Assembly: GCF_028553885.1 (NCBI RefSeq)
Contig: NZ_CP067169.1
Location: 1,631,501-1,695,500, forward strand
From: Paracoccus aestuarii
GTDB lineage: Bacteria; Pseudomonadota; Alphaproteobacteria; Rhodobacterales; Rhodobacteraceae
Length of the DNA: 64,000 nt
Direction of reading: 5' to 3'
Shown here piece after piece: positions 40,262 to 49,606 of this stretch. A program made the translations under genes and the position numbers. Under the pieces are notes generated by a model. That model made no database searches. It had not been told where the DNA came from and saw only the letters and a list, made by a program, of their open reading frames with translations. Each line of letters opens with the position of its first letter. The first letter of the stretch is position 1.

Positions 40262-43200
40262 ATGAGCAGCCATGAATTCACCTTGGCGGATCGTTTCGAT
40301 CTGTCGAAGACCCACGTCTTGTTGAACGGAACCCAGGCATTGGTGCGGCTGATGCTGATGCAGGCGGCACGCGACAAAGCGGCGGGGCTGGACACGGCGG
40401 GGCTGGTCACCGGCTATCGCGGATCGCCCCTGGGCGGTGTCGATCTGGCCATGATGCGCGAGGCCAAGCGCCTGGAGGCGGCGCAGGTCCGGTTCCAGCC
40501 CGGCCTGAACGAGGATCTGGCCGCCACCGCCATCTGGGGTAGCCAGCAGGCCGAGTTGCGTGGCGAGGGGCGCCACCACGGCGTCTTCGCGCTGTGGTAC
40601 GGCAAGGGCCCGGGCGTGGACCGCACCGGCGACGTGATGCGCCATGCCAACATGGCCGGCTCGTCTCGCCATGGCGGCGTGGTCATGGCGATGGGCGACG
40701 ATCATACGGGCGAAAGTTCGACCGTGCTGCATCAGTCGGACTGGGCGATGATCGACGCCTATATTCCGGTGCTGTCGCCGGCGGGCGTGCAGGAGATCCT
40801 GGATTACGGCCTCTATGGTTTCGCGCTGTCGCGCTATGCGGGGGTCTGGACGGGTCTGAAGACGATGAAGGACACGGTCGAGGCGACGGCGGTGGTCCAC
40901 GGCGATCCGTTCCGCATGCAGTTCGTGACCCCCGAGCGTGCCTTGCCCGAGGGCGGGCTGAACATCCGGCTTGGCGACACCCCCGTCGCCCAGGAGGCGC
41001 GGATGATCGACCACAAGCGGTGGGCGGCCGAGGCGTTTTCCCGCGCCAACCGCATCGACCGCCGGGTCTGGGGCCGGTCCGGGGCGCGGATCGGCTTTGT
41101 CGCGGCGGGCAAGAACTGGCTGGACCTGGTCCATGCGCTGTCGCTTCTGGGCATCGACGAGACCGAGGCCGAGCGTTTGGGCCTGACCACCTACAAGGTC
41201 GGCCAGACCTGGCCCATGGACATGAAATCCATCCAGGAATGGTCCGAGGATCTGGAACTGATCGTCTGCGTCGAGGAGAAGCGCAAGCTGATCGAGGTCC
41301 AGCTGAAGGAGGCGATCTTCGACAACCGCCGGGGCCGTCGCGTCCATGGCTGGAAGCATGACCGAACGGGAGAGGAGCTGTTCCCCACCCGCTACGCTTT
41401 GGACCCGGTGATGATCGCCCAGAAGATCGGCGCGATCCTGGTCGAGGAGGGCCGCGGCACCGAGGCCGTGCGCGCGGGCCTGGCCCGGCTGGCCGAGGTG
41501 CGCCGCAACGACAACGCCCCGGAGATCGCGACCCGCACGCCCTGGTTCTGTTCGGGCTGTCCGCATAACAGCTCGACCCGTCTGCCCGAGGGCAGCCGCG
41601 CCTATGCGGGGATCGGCTGTCACTACATGGTCCAGTGGATGGGCCGCGAGACCGAGGGCTTCACCCATATGGGCGGCGAGGGGGCGAACTGGATCGGCGA
41701 GGCGCCGTTCAGCAAAAGAACCCATGTCTTTCAGAACCTTGGCGACGGAACCTATAATCATTCGGGGTCCTTGGCGATCCGTGCGGCGCTGGCCGCGGGG
41801 ACCAATATCACCTACAAGATCCTCTATAACGATGCCGTCGCGATGACCGGTGGCCAGCCGAACGAGGGCGGGCTGACCGCGCCCCAGATTGCCCGCGAAT
41901 TGCAGGCCATGGGCGTCGATCCGGTGATCGTCGTGCATGACGAAAAGGAGGAGGTCGATCCCGCGCATTACCCCTCCGGCATGCGGATCGAGGAGCGGTC
42001 GCAGATGATGGCCGTCCAGCGCGAGCTGGAGACGCGCCAGGGGGTCAGCGCGATCCTCTATATCCAGACCTGTGCGGCGGAAAAGCGTCGGCGGCGCAAG
42101 AAGGGCCAGTTCCCCGACCCCGATCGCCGCATCTGGATCAACCCGGAGGTCTGCGAGGGCTGCGGCGATTGCTCGGTCCAGTCGAACTGCGTGTCGATCG
42201 TGCCGCTGGACACCGATCTGGGCCGCAAGCGCCAAGTCGAGCAATCCAGCTGCAACAAGGATTACAGCTGCGTCAAGGGCTTCTGCCCCAGCTTCGTATC
42301 GGTGCGCGGCGGCACGCTGCGCCGCCCCAAGGCCGAGGCCTTCGATCTGCCTACGCTGCCCGATCCCGCGCTGCCCGCGATCCGGGGCACGCATAACATC
42401 GTCATCACCGGCGTGGGCGGCACCGGTGTCGTCACCGTGGGCGCGGTGCTGGCCCAGGCCGCGCATATGGACGGCAAGGGCGCCGGCATGATGGAGATGG
42501 CGGGCCTGGCCCAGAAGGGCGGCGCGGTCCATATCCACCTGCGCCTGGCCGAACGCCCCGAGGACATCACCGCCATCCGCGTGGCGACGGGCGAGGCCGA
42601 TTGCGTGATCGGTGGGGATCTGGTCGTGTCCGCCGGGGCCAAGACCGTGGGCCTGATGACCCGCGGCCGGACCGGCGCGGTGGTCAACGATCACGAGATC
42701 ATCACCGGCGATTTCACCCGCGACCGCGATTTCCGTGTGCCCTCGGACCGGCTGCGCATGTCGCTGCAGGCGCGGCTGTCGGACCGGGTGGCGTTCTTCG
42801 ACGCCAATGACCTGGCACTGCGGATGCTGGGGGATTCGATCTTCTCCAACATGCTGGTGCTGGGAGCCTGCTGGCAGCAGGGGCTGATCCCGCTGTCCGA
42901 GGCGGCGATCCTGGACGCGATCCGCCTGAACGGCGCCCAGGTCGAGGCGAACCAGCGCGCCTTCCGCATCGGGCGGTGGGCCATGGCCTTTCCCGATCAG
43001 GCCCGCAGGCCAGCCCCCGTGGCGCAGATCCCCGCCGATCCCGTCGCGCTGCGCGAGGAACGGCTGGTCGGCTATCAGGGCCGCCGCTTGGCGCGACGCT
43101 TCCGCAAGCTGGTCGATCAGGCCCCGGCCCAGCTGCGTGACGCCGTCGCAGGAAGCTATTACAAGCTGTTGGCCTACAAGGACGAATACGAGGTCGCGCG

Positions 43201-43651
43201 GCTGCATCTGGCCACCGCCGCCCAAGTGGCCGAGCGGTGGGAGGGCGATGTCCGCCTGTCGCTGCACCTGGCCCCGCCGATGCTGCCGGGCAAGGATGCG
43301 GATGGCCGCCCGGCCAAGCGCGAATTCGGGCCGTGGATGTTCCGCGCCTTTCGCGTGCTGGCCGCGCTGAAGGGGCTGCGCGGCACGCCGCTGGACGTCT
43401 TCGGCTATGCGGCGGAACGGCGGCATGAACGCGCGATGATCCGCGAATTCGAGGCCGACATGGCCGAGATCTTTGCCGGCGTCACCGATCACACCATGCC
43501 CGTCGCGCTGGAGCTGGCCCAGCTGCCGCAATCGGTGCGCGGCTTCGGCCCGGTCAAGGCCGCCGCCGCCGAACGCGCGGCCGCCCGGCGGGCCGAGCTG
43601 CTGGCCCAGTTCCGGTCGGGCCACGCACCCATCCGTGAAGCCGCTGAATGA
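40262..43651 (+). CDS. indolepyruvate ferredoxin oxidoreductase, fused
   Basis: 1129 residues from the ATG at 40262 behind AGGAGGACACAGCC. It oxidatively decarboxylates aryl pyruvates (from Trp, Phe, Tyr) to acyl-CoA with thiamine diphosphate. Order of domains: pyrimidine-binding start (TGYRGSPLGGVDLAM), TPP region GEGANWIGEAPF and QNLGDGTYNHSG, a Cys-rich iron-sulphur block near 630 (CEGCGDCSVQSNC, then SCVKGFCPSF), and the gamma domain with TGVGGTGVVTVGAVLAQAA. IorA and IorB are joined in one chain, the proteobacterial form. Likely controlled by the divergent LysR gene. FdxA at 28.6 kb is a possible electron acceptor. Confidence 0.95.
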   Translation: MSSHEFTLADRFDLSKTHVLLNGTQALVRLMLMQAARDKAAGLDTAGLVTGYRGSPLGGVDLAMMREAKRLEAAQVRFQPGLNEDLAATAIWGSQQAELRGEGRHHGVFALWYGKGPGVDRTGDVMRHANMAGSSRHGGVVMAMGDDHTGESSTVLHQSDWAMIDAYIPVLSPAGVQEILDYGLYGFALSRYAGVWTGLKTMKDTVEATAVVHGDPFRMQFVTPERALPEGGLNIRLGDTPVAQEARMIDHKRWAAEAFSRANRIDRRVWGRSGARIGFVAAGKNWLDLVHALSLLGIDETEAERLGLTTYKVGQTWPMDMKSIQEWSEDLELIVCVEEKRKLIEVQLKEAIFDNRRGRRVHGWKHDRTGEELFPTRYALDPVMIAQKIGAILVEEGRGTEAVRAGLARLAEVRRNDNAPEIATRTPWFCSGCPHNSSTRLPEGSRAYAGIGCHYMVQWMGRETEGFTHMGGEGANWIGEAPFSKRTHVFQNLGDGTYNHSGSLAIRAALAAGTNITYKILYNDAVAMTGGQPNEGGLTAPQIARELQAMGVDPVIVVHDEKEEVDPAHYPSGMRIEERSQMMAVQRELETRQGVSAILYIQTCAAEKRRRRKKGQFPDPDRRIWINPEVCEGCGDCSVQSNCVSIVPLDTDLGRKRQVEQSSCNKDYSCVKGFCPSFVSVRGGTLRRPKAEAFDLPTLPDPALPAIRGTHNIVITGVGGTGVVTVGAVLAQAAHMDGKGAGMMEMAGLAQKGGAVHIHLRLAERPEDITAIRVATGEADCVIGGDLVVSAGAKTVGLMTRGRTGAVVNDHEIITGDFTRDRDFRVPSDRLRMSLQARLSDRVAFFDANDLALRMLGDSIFSNMLVLGACWQQGLIPLSEAAILDAIRLNGAQVEANQRAFRIGRWAMAFPDQARRPAPVAQIPADPVALREERLVGYQGRRLARRFRKLVDQAPAQLRDAVAGSYYKLLAYKDEYEVARLHLATAAQVAERWEGDVRLSLHLAPPMLPGKDADGRPAKREFGPWMFRAFRVLAALKGLRGTPLDVFGYAAERRHERAMIREFEADMAEIFAGVTDHTMPVALELAQLPQSVRGFGPVKAAAAERAAARRAELLAQFRSGHAPIREAAE

Positions 43652-43673
43652 TCTGAATCATTTTCAAATCATG

Positions 43674-43701
43674 CGTGGCGTCCTATGAAGGGCGCCACGC
43701 G
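43674..43701 (+). other. perfect inverted repeat between oxidoreductase and murI
   Basis: GCGTGGCG (43674-43681) and CGCCACGC (43694-43701) form an 8-bp stem with a 12-base loop. Just before it, AATGAT/ATCATT makes a smaller hairpin ending in TTTT and overlapping the oxidoreductase stop. Either may end the upstream transcript. Confidence 0.45.
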
Positions 43702-43715
43702 GGCGGAGGGTTCAC

Positions 43716-44528
43716 ATGGCGGTTGGTGTATTCGATTCGGGTCTGGGCGGGCTGACCGTCCATCAGGCCATCGCCGCGCGCCTGCCCGACCTGCCGCTGG
43801 TCTATCTGGGCGACAATGCCCATGCGCCCTATGGCGTGCGGACGGCGGACGACATCTTCGACCTGACCTGCCGGGGGGTCGAACGGCTCTGGGCCGAGGG
43901 CTGCGATCTGGTGATCCTGGCCTGCAACACGGCCAGCGCCGCCGCGTTGAAGCGCATGCAGGAGACATGGCTGCCCGCCGACAAGCGCGTGCTGGGCGTC
44001 TTCGTCCCGATGATCGAGGCGCTGACCGAACGGGCCTGGGGCGACAATTCGCCGCCCCGTCGCGTGGCCGTGAACAACGTCGCGCTGTTCGCGACCCCCG
44101 CGACCGTCGCCAGCCGCGCCTTCCAGCGCGAGCTGGCCTTTCGCGCCGTGGGCGTCGACGTCGAGGCGCAGCCTTGCGGCGGCGTCGTCGATGCCATTGA
44201 AATGGGTGATGAAATCCTGGCCGAGGCCTTGGTGACCAGCCATGTCGAGGCACTGAAGCGCCGGATGCCCCACCCGGAGGCCGCGGTTCTGGGCTGCACG
44301 CATTACCCGCTGATGCAGGACGCGTTCCAGCGCGCGCTCGGGCCCGATGTCACGGTCTTCAGCCAGGCGGGGCTGGTCGCCGAGAGCTTGGCGGATTATC
44401 TGACCCGCAGGCCCGAATTCGTCGGGCCGGGCACGCAATCGCACTATCTGACCACGGGCGACCCGGACCGCGTCTCGGGCAAGGCGACGCAGTTCATGCG
44501 GCGCCCGATCCGGTTCGCCGCCGCCTGA
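43716..44528 (+). CDS. murI: glutamate racemase
   Basis: 270 residues. It makes D-glutamate for peptidoglycan without a cofactor, using two cysteines: Cys70 in [10 protein letters not shown] and Cys194 in [10 protein letters not shown]. The start [15 protein letters not shown] and the block [11 protein letters not shown] are standard. The N-terminus matches the family exactly, so the ATG at 43716 is kept. 16 bases separate it from ccmE. The window holds both this and alr, the two D-amino-acid racemases of the wall pathway. Confidence 0.96.
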   Translation: MAVGVFDSGLGGLTVHQAIAARLPDLPLVYLGDNAHAPYGVRTADDIFDLTCRGVERLWAEGCDLVILACNTASAAALKRMQETWLPADKRVLGVFVPMIEALTERAWGDNSPPRRVAVNNVALFATPATVASRAFQRELAFRAVGVDVEAQPCGGVVDAIEMGDEILAEALVTSHVEALKRRMPHPEAAVLGCTHYPLMQDAFQRALGPDVTVFSQAGLVAESLADYLTRRPEFVGPGTQSHYLTTGDPDRVSGKATQFMRRPIRFAAA

Positions 44529-44544
44529 ACCAGAGGAGGGCCCC

Positions 44545-45003
44545 ATGGCCGGCATGAAATCCCTGAAGAAGCAGCGCCGCATCCAGGTCCTGGCGGCCGG
44601 GGCGCTGGCGCTGGTCGTGGCGGTGGGGCTGATCGGCTATGGCTTCAGCGACGGCATCAACCTCTATCGCTCGCCCAGCCAGGTTAGCGAGGCGGCGCCC
44701 GAACCGGACGAGTTCTTCCAGCTGGGCGGCCTGGTCAAGGAAGGCTCGATCCGCAACCTCGAAGGGGTGGCCTTCGATTTCGTCATCACCGACGGCGCGG
44801 CCGAGATCCCGGTGACCTATGTCGGCGGATCGCCGCGTCCGGACCTGTTCGGCGAAGGCCAGGGCACCATCGCCAAGGGCTGGTATCGCGACGGCCGCTT
44901 CGAGGCGCGCGAGATCCTGGCCAAGCATGACGAGACCTACATGCCGCGCGAGGTGGTCGAGACGCTGAAGGCCACCGGCCACTACCAAGACCCCAACGGC
45001 TGA
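44545..45003 (+). CDS. ccmE: cytochrome c maturation haem chaperone CcmE
   Basis: 152 residues. One N-terminal transmembrane segment (about 13-34, VLAAGALALVVAVGLIGYGF) anchors a periplasmic beta-barrel. LAKHDETYMP contains His128, which binds haem covalently, and Tyr132. It carries haem to CcmF/CcmH. It stands behind a strong AGAGGAGGG site. ccmF and ccmH lie 1.3 kb on, but the phage-type lysis pair sits between them. Confidence 0.96.
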   Translation: MAGMKSLKKQRRIQVLAAGALALVVAVGLIGYGFSDGINLYRSPSQVSEAAPEPDEFFQLGGLVKEGSIRNLEGVAFDFVITDGAAEIPVTYVGGSPRPDLFGEGQGTIAKGWYRDGRFEAREILAKHDETYMPREVVETLKATGHYQDPNG

Positions 45004-45019
45004 CGCAACGCGCGCAGGG

Positions 45020-45034
45020 TTAACGGCGCGTTAA
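45020..45034 (+). promoter_or_regulatory. CtrA-binding site in front of the lysis pair
   Basis: TTAA (45020-45023), 7 bases, TTAA (45031-45034): an exact match to the CtrA full-site TTAA-N7-TTAA, 64 bases before the endolysin ATG. TTAA is rare in this GC-rich sequence. In Rhodobacter capsulatus CtrA is required for expression of the GTA lysis genes, so the site is likely functional. Confidence 0.75.
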
Positions 45035-45097
45035 AGGCTGCGGTCCAGCATTCCCCGTCACGGCCGCATCCCGGCCGCAGCAGCCATCGGGGGAACC

Positions 45098-45709
45098 ATG
45101 CACAGCGTCGAACGGATTGCGCGCGAGATCGTCGCGCGCGAAGGGGGGTTCGTCAACGATCCCGACGATCCCGGCGGGGCCACCAATCACGGGGTCACCA
45201 TCGGCACCCTGCGCAGCCTGGGAATGGACGTAAACCGCGACGGGCGCATCGACGCGGCCGATGTCCGCGCCCTGACCCGCGCCCAGGCCGAACAGATCTT
45301 CGTCGAACATTACTTTCGCCGCCCGCGCCTGGCCGAACTGCCGGAACCGGTGCAGGCCAGCGTCTTCGACATGTATGTCAATGCGGGCGCCAACGCGGTC
45401 AAGATCCTGCAGCGGCTGATCACGCGGATGGGCTTTCCCGCGACCGATGACGGGGTGATTGGCCCGCGCACCATCGCCGCCGCCCGTGACGCGGCCGAGG
45501 CCGCGCCGCGCCACCTGGCCGATGCCTATGGGATCGCGCGGCGCAACTACTATTATGCGCTGGCCGATCAGCGCCCCGCCAGCCGCAAGTTCGCCCGCAC
45601 CAAGGCCGGCGGCAAGGGCGGCTGGATCACCCGGGCCGAGGAATTCATCGCCCCGCATTACCACCTGAGCGCCGCCGAACACCGTGCGAGGACCGCCAAA
45701 TGGGCATGA
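45098..45709 (+). CDS. GTA/phage-type endolysin, GH108 muramidase
   Basis: 203 residues. The GH108 domain starts with REIVAREGGFVND (catalytic Glu15 in EGG) and PDDPGGATNHGVTIG; a peptidoglycan-binding C-terminal domain includes DDGVIGPRTIAAA. An EF-hand-like loop, DVNRDGRIDAAD (44-55), lies inside the catalytic domain, as in many alphaproteobacterial members, and may bind calcium. It cuts glycan strands to release particles. No signal peptide, so it depends on the holin, whose start overlaps it by 10 bases. It is downstream of the CtrA site. Confidence 0.88.
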   Translation: MHSVERIAREIVAREGGFVNDPDDPGGATNHGVTIGTLRSLGMDVNRDGRIDAADVRALTRAQAEQIFVEHYFRRPRLAELPEPVQASVFDMYVNAGANAVKILQRLITRMGFPATDDGVIGPRTIAAARDAAEAAPRHLADAYGIARRNYYYALADQRPASRKFARTKAGGKGGWITRAEEFIAPHYHLSAAEHRARTAKWA

Positions 45710-46236
45710 TCGGACGCATCCTGGGGGTCGCCCCCACCGTCACCGCCCTGGGCCAGGCCGCCACCGGCATGGCCGAGGTCTTCACCCAGAACGCCACCCG
45801 CCGGATGGAGCTGGACGAGGAGGCCTATGCCCGCGCCATCGGCCAGCACGGCCAGGAATTCATGATCCCCCGGCAGGGCTGGTTCGACGGGTTCGTGAAC
45901 GGGCTGAACCGCCTGCCGCGTCCGCTGCTGGCCTTGGGGACGATGGGGCTGTTCATCTATGCCATGGTCGAGCCCGCGGGCTTCGGGCTGCGCATGGACG
46001 GGCTGCAGCGGGTGCCCGAGCCGCTCTGGTGGCTGCTGGGGGCGATCGTGGGGTTCTATTTCGGCGCGCGCGAGGCGCATCACTTCCGCCACCGCGTCTG
46101 GCCCGCCCGCATCACCGAGGAGACGACCATCGTCCCTGGCACCGCTCCGGCGCCCGCCGCGCCGACCGTCCGGCCCGACGATGCCTTCGCCGACAATGCC
46201 GCCCTGCGGGACTGGGCGGCCACGCTGCGCGATTAG
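45700..46236 (+). CDS. GTA-type holin (three-helix family)
   Basis: 178 residues. The N-terminal part (MGMIGRILGVAPTVTALGQAA) is moderately hydrophobic; two clear membrane helices follow at about 73-92 (LPRPLLALGTMGLFIYAMVE) and 111-127 (LWWLLGAIVGFYFGARE). It ends in a flexible Pro/Ala tail and DWAATLRD. The layout matches the holin of the GTA lysis module, which makes membrane pores for the endolysin. It is coupled to the endolysin by a 10-base overlap and followed by a long hairpin. Confidence 0.85.
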   Translation: MGMIGRILGVAPTVTALGQAATGMAEVFTQNATRRMELDEEAYARAIGQHGQEFMIPRQGWFDGFVNGLNRLPRPLLALGTMGLFIYAMVEPAGFGLRMDGLQRVPEPLWWLLGAIVGFYFGAREAHHFRHRVWPARITEETTIVPGTAPAPAAPTVRPDDAFADNAALRDWAATLRD

Positions 46237-46267
46237 GCCGCAGCCCGGCACGCGAAACTGAACCGAT

Positions 46268-46301
46268 GGGCCGAAGGGAGGGGTTTCCCCGCCTTCGGCC
46301 C
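46268..46301 (+). terminator. long hairpin after the lysis pair
   Basis: GGGCCGAAGG (46268-46277) pairs with CCTTCGGCCC (46292-46301), with an inner GGGG/CCCC stem around TTT. A very stable structure, but the T-tail is weak (GTCCTTATG). It separates the lysis pair from ccmF, 38 bases further. Confidence 0.6.
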
Positions 46302-46338
46302 GTCCTTATGCTGGCGCCTCAACGGAGGTTGCCCGCAG

Positions 46339-48306
46339 ATGATCGCTGAAATAGGCCATTTCGCCCTGATCCTCGCCTTCATGGTGTCGATCTATCAGAT
46401 GACCGTGCCCATGGTCGGTGCCGCCAAGGGCTGGTACGGCTGGATGGACAGCGCCCGACCGGCGGCGCTGGCGCAGCTGCTGCTGATGGCGGTCAGCTTC
46501 GCGGCGCTGACCATCGCCTTCGTCACCTCGGATTTCTCGGTCCAGCTGGTCTATTCCAATTCCCATACCAGCAAGCCGCTGATCTACAAGATCAGCGGTG
46601 TCTGGGGGAATCACGAGGGCAGCATGCTGCTCTGGGTGCTGATCCTGGCGCTGTTCGGGGCGGCGGCGGCGCTGTTCGGGGGCAATCTGCCGCCCAGCCT
46701 GCAGGCGCGGGTGCTGGCGGTGCAGGCCTCGGTCAGCGCGGCCTTCTACGCCTTCATCATCTTCACCTCGAACCCGTTCTGGCGCATGGGCAACCCGCCC
46801 TTCGACGGGCGCGACCTGAACCCGCTGCTGCAGGATCCGGGCCTGGCCTTCCATCCGCCGTTCCTCTACCTGGGCTATGTGGGCCTTTCGATGGCCTTCA
46901 GCTTTGCCGTCGCCGCCCTGATCGAGGGGCGGGTGGACGCGGCCTGGGCGCGGTGGGTGCGGCCCTGGACCCTGGCGGCCTGGGTGTTTCTGACCATCGG
47001 CATCGCGCTCGGGTCCTGGTGGGCCTATTACGAGCTGGGCTGGGGCGGCTTCTGGTTCTGGGACCCGGTGGAGAATGCCAGCTTCATGCCTTGGCTGCTG
47101 GCCGCGGCGCTGCTGCATTCTGCCATCGTCGTCGAAAAGCGCGAGGCGCTGAAAAGCTGGACAATCCTGCTGGCGATCATGGCCTTCGGCTTTTCGCTGA
47201 TCGGGACCTTCATTGTGCGTTCGGGGCTGATCACATCGGTCCACAGCTTTGCCAACGATCCCGAACGCGGCATCTTCATCCTGGCGATCCTGGTCTTCTT
47301 CACCGGCGGCGCGCTGACGCTCTATGCCTTCCGCGCGGCCGAGATGACGGCCAAGGGCGTCTTCGCGCCCGTGTCCCGCGAAGGGGCGCTGGTCCTGAAC
47401 AACGTGCTGCTGGCCGTGTCCTGCTTCGTCGTCTTCATCGGCACGATGTGGCCGCTGATCGCCGAGATGGTCTGGGGCCGCGTGCTGTCGGTGGGGCCGC
47501 CCTTCTTCAACCAGGCCTTCACGCCCTTCATGATCGTGTTGGCGCTGGCGCTGCCCTTGGGGTCCATCATGCCGTGGAAACGCGCCAAGCTGGGCCGCAC
47601 CCTGCGCCCGCTGCGCGGCGCGCTGGTGCTGACGGCGGCGGTGATGGTGCTGGTCTTCGCGGTCTCGACCGGCAATAGCGGGCTGGCGGTGATCGGGGCG
47701 GGGCTGGGATCCTGGTTGATCTTCGGCGCGCTGTCCGAGCTGTGGCTGCGGACCGGCAATTCCGGGCCCGCGCGCCTGCTGCGCCTGCCGCGGGCCGATT
47801 GGGGCAAGGCCGTGGCCCATGCGGGGCTGGGGGTCACCTTCATCGCGGTGGCGCTGATCCAGGCCTGGCAGGTCGAGGACGTGCGCGTCGCCCAGATCGA
47901 CGAGCCGTTCCGCGTCGGCAGCTATGACCTGGTGCTGCGCTCGGTCGATCGGGTGGACGGGCCGAACTACTTTTCGCAGATGGCGCAGATCGAGGCGACC
48001 CGCGACGGCCGCCCGGTCGCCATGCTGAACCCCGAAAAGCGGGTCTATCCGGTGCAGAACATGCCCACGACCGAGGCCTCGATCAATTACGGGTTCTGGC
48101 GCGATCTCTATACCGTGCTGGGGGATGAACAGCCCAACGGGGGCTGGGCGGTGCGCACCTATGTCAAGCCCTTCGCCAACTGGATCTGGGCGGGGTCGAT
48201 CCTGATGGCGCTTGGCGGGCTGATCAGCCTGACCGACCGGCGATACCGGGTGGCGGCGGGCGCGGCCCGCGCCCCGCGCCGCGACGATGCGGTGCCGGCC
48301 GAATGA
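46339..48306 (+). CDS. ccmF: cytochrome c-type biogenesis protein CcmF
   Basis: 655 residues, about 15 membrane helices. The WWD-type signature is WGGFWFWDPVENASFMPWL near residue 235; conserved histidines flank the periplasmic haem site (ISGVWGNHEGSMLLW near 90). CcmF transfers haem from CcmE to apocytochrome with CcmH. Its stop overlaps ccmH by 4 bases. The last 20 residues are a basic Ala/Arg tail. Confidence 0.97.
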   Translation: MIAEIGHFALILAFMVSIYQMTVPMVGAAKGWYGWMDSARPAALAQLLLMAVSFAALTIAFVTSDFSVQLVYSNSHTSKPLIYKISGVWGNHEGSMLLWVLILALFGAAAALFGGNLPPSLQARVLAVQASVSAAFYAFIIFTSNPFWRMGNPPFDGRDLNPLLQDPGLAFHPPFLYLGYVGLSMAFSFAVAALIEGRVDAAWARWVRPWTLAAWVFLTIGIALGSWWAYYELGWGGFWFWDPVENASFMPWLLAAALLHSAIVVEKREALKSWTILLAIMAFGFSLIGTFIVRSGLITSVHSFANDPERGIFILAILVFFTGGALTLYAFRAAEMTAKGVFAPVSREGALVLNNVLLAVSCFVVFIGTMWPLIAEMVWGRVLSVGPPFFNQAFTPFMIVLALALPLGSIMPWKRAKLGRTLRPLRGALVLTAAVMVLVFAVSTGNSGLAVIGAGLGSWLIFGALSELWLRTGNSGPARLLRLPRADWGKAVAHAGLGVTFIAVALIQAWQVEDVRVAQIDEPFRVGSYDLVLRSVDRVDGPNYFSQMAQIEATRDGRPVAMLNPEKRVYPVQNMPTTEASINYGFWRDLYTVLGDEQPNGGWAVRTYVKPFANWIWAGSILMALGGLISLTDRRYRVAAGAARAPRRDDAVPAE

Positions 48307-48764
48307 CCCGGCTGGCACGCGTCGCGCTGATCCTGGCTCTGATCGCCCCGCCCGCCTGGTCCGTCCAGCCCGACGAGGTCCTGGCGGATGCGGGCCTCGA
48401 ATCCCGCGCGCGCGAGATCTCGCAGAAGCTGCGCTGCCCGGTCTGCCAGGGCGAGAATATCGACGAATCCAACGCGCCCATCAGCCGCGACCTGCGGCTC
48501 TATGTGCGCGAGCGTCTGGTGGCGGGCGACAGCGACCGCGAGGTGGTCGAGGCCGTGGCCGACCGTTTCGGGGAATTCGTGCTGTTCGAGCCGCCGGCCC
48601 GCGGGGCGAACCTGATCCTGTGGTGGGCGGGGCCGCTGATGGCGCTGGTCGCGCTGATCACCGCGGGGCTGTTTCTGCGCAACCGCAACCGCCCGGCCCC
48701 CGCTGTCGAGGACCTGTCCGAGGATGAGCGCCGCCGCCTGGCCGAGATCATGCGCGACGGCTGA
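48303..48764 (+). CDS. ccmH: cytochrome c biogenesis protein CcmH (CcmL type)
   Basis: 153 residues. A signal peptide (about 1-21) precedes a small periplasmic domain with the redox pair in KLRCPVCQGENIDESNA (Cys45 and Cys48), then one membrane helix at about 104-125. It reduces the apocytochrome CxxCH disulphide. No second TPR-bearing half (CcmI) is fused, and none follows in this window. Confidence 0.95.
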   Translation: MTRLARVALILALIAPPAWSVQPDEVLADAGLESRAREISQKLRCPVCQGENIDESNAPISRDLRLYVRERLVAGDSDREVVEAVADRFGEFVLFEPPARGANLILWWAGPLMALVALITAGLFLRNRNRPAPAVEDLSEDERRRLAEIMRDG

Positions 48765-48832
48765 CGCGGGGTCGCGCTTTTCCCCGGGGCGTTTTCCTGC
48801 ATGATCCGGCCCTAGAGCCAAGGGAGGATTGC

Positions 48833-49603
48833 ATGGATTTCGAGACCATCCAGTTTCAGGTCGAGGATGGCGTCGCCACGCTGACGCTGAACCGTCCGGC
48901 GGTGATGAACGCCCTGAACAGCCGCATGCGGGCCGAGATCACCGAGGCGCTGACCACCTTGGCGCCCGAGGTGCGGGCGGTCGTCCTGACCGGGGCGGGG
49001 CGGGGCTTTTGTTCGGGCCAGGACCTGACCGACCGCGCCGCCGCCGCCAATCTGGAGGCGACGCTGCGCGACGAATACGAACCCATGCTGGCCGCCGTCA
49101 CGACCTGCCCGGTGCCGGTGATCGCGGCGGTGAACGGGGTCGCGGCGGGGGCGGGGGCAAACCTGGCCTTGGCCGCCGATGTGGTGATCGCCACCGAAAG
49201 CGCCAGCTTCATCCAGGCCTTCACCCGGATCGGGCTGATCCCGGATGCGGGCGGCACCTGGATCCTGCCCCGCGCCGTGGGCCATGCCCGCGCCATGGGG
49301 ATGATGCTGTTCGCCGAACCCGTCCCGGCGCGACAGGCCGCCGATTGGGGCCTGATCTGGCAGGCCGTCCCGGATGCCGACTTCGAAGGCGTCATCCGCG
49401 ACCGCGCCCGTGTCTTGGCGCAGGGCCCGACCGGAGCCTTTCTGTCGATCCGCGAGGCCTTGGCCGCCGCCACCGCCAACGACCTTTCCGCGCAACTGGA
49501 ACTGGAGGCCCGCCTGCAGGGTCAGGCCGGGCGCAGCGCCGATTTCGTCGAGGGCGTCACCGCCTTTCTGGAAAAGCGCCGCCCCGTCTTTCGCGGCGCC
49601 TGA
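48833..49603 (+). CDS. enoyl-CoA hydratase/isomerase, PaaG-like
   Basis: 256 residues, crotonase fold. The oxyanion loops are GRGFCSGQDLTDR and NGVAAGAGANLALA; the catalytic Asp lies in GLIPDAGGTWILPR, the placement seen in PaaG-type isomerases of phenylacetate degradation rather than in ordinary hydratases (Glu pair). The rest of a paa operon is not here, so another ring or chain substrate is possible. It sits 68 bases after ccmH. Confidence 0.88.
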   Translation: MDFETIQFQVEDGVATLTLNRPAVMNALNSRMRAEITEALTTLAPEVRAVVLTGAGRGFCSGQDLTDRAAAANLEATLRDEYEPMLAAVTTCPVPVIAAVNGVAAGAGANLALAADVVIATESASFIQAFTRIGLIPDAGGTWILPRAVGHARAMGMMLFAEPVPARQAADWGLIWQAVPDADFEGVIRDRARVLAQGPTGAFLSIREALAAATANDLSAQLELEARLQGQAGRSADFVEGVTAFLEKRRPVFRGA

Positions 49604-49606
49604 CCC

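Noticed and set aside
46306..48318. 670-codon minus-strand frame over ccmF
   Set aside because: Antisense shadow; composition is Arg/His/Gln/Pro-rich without hydrophobic core.
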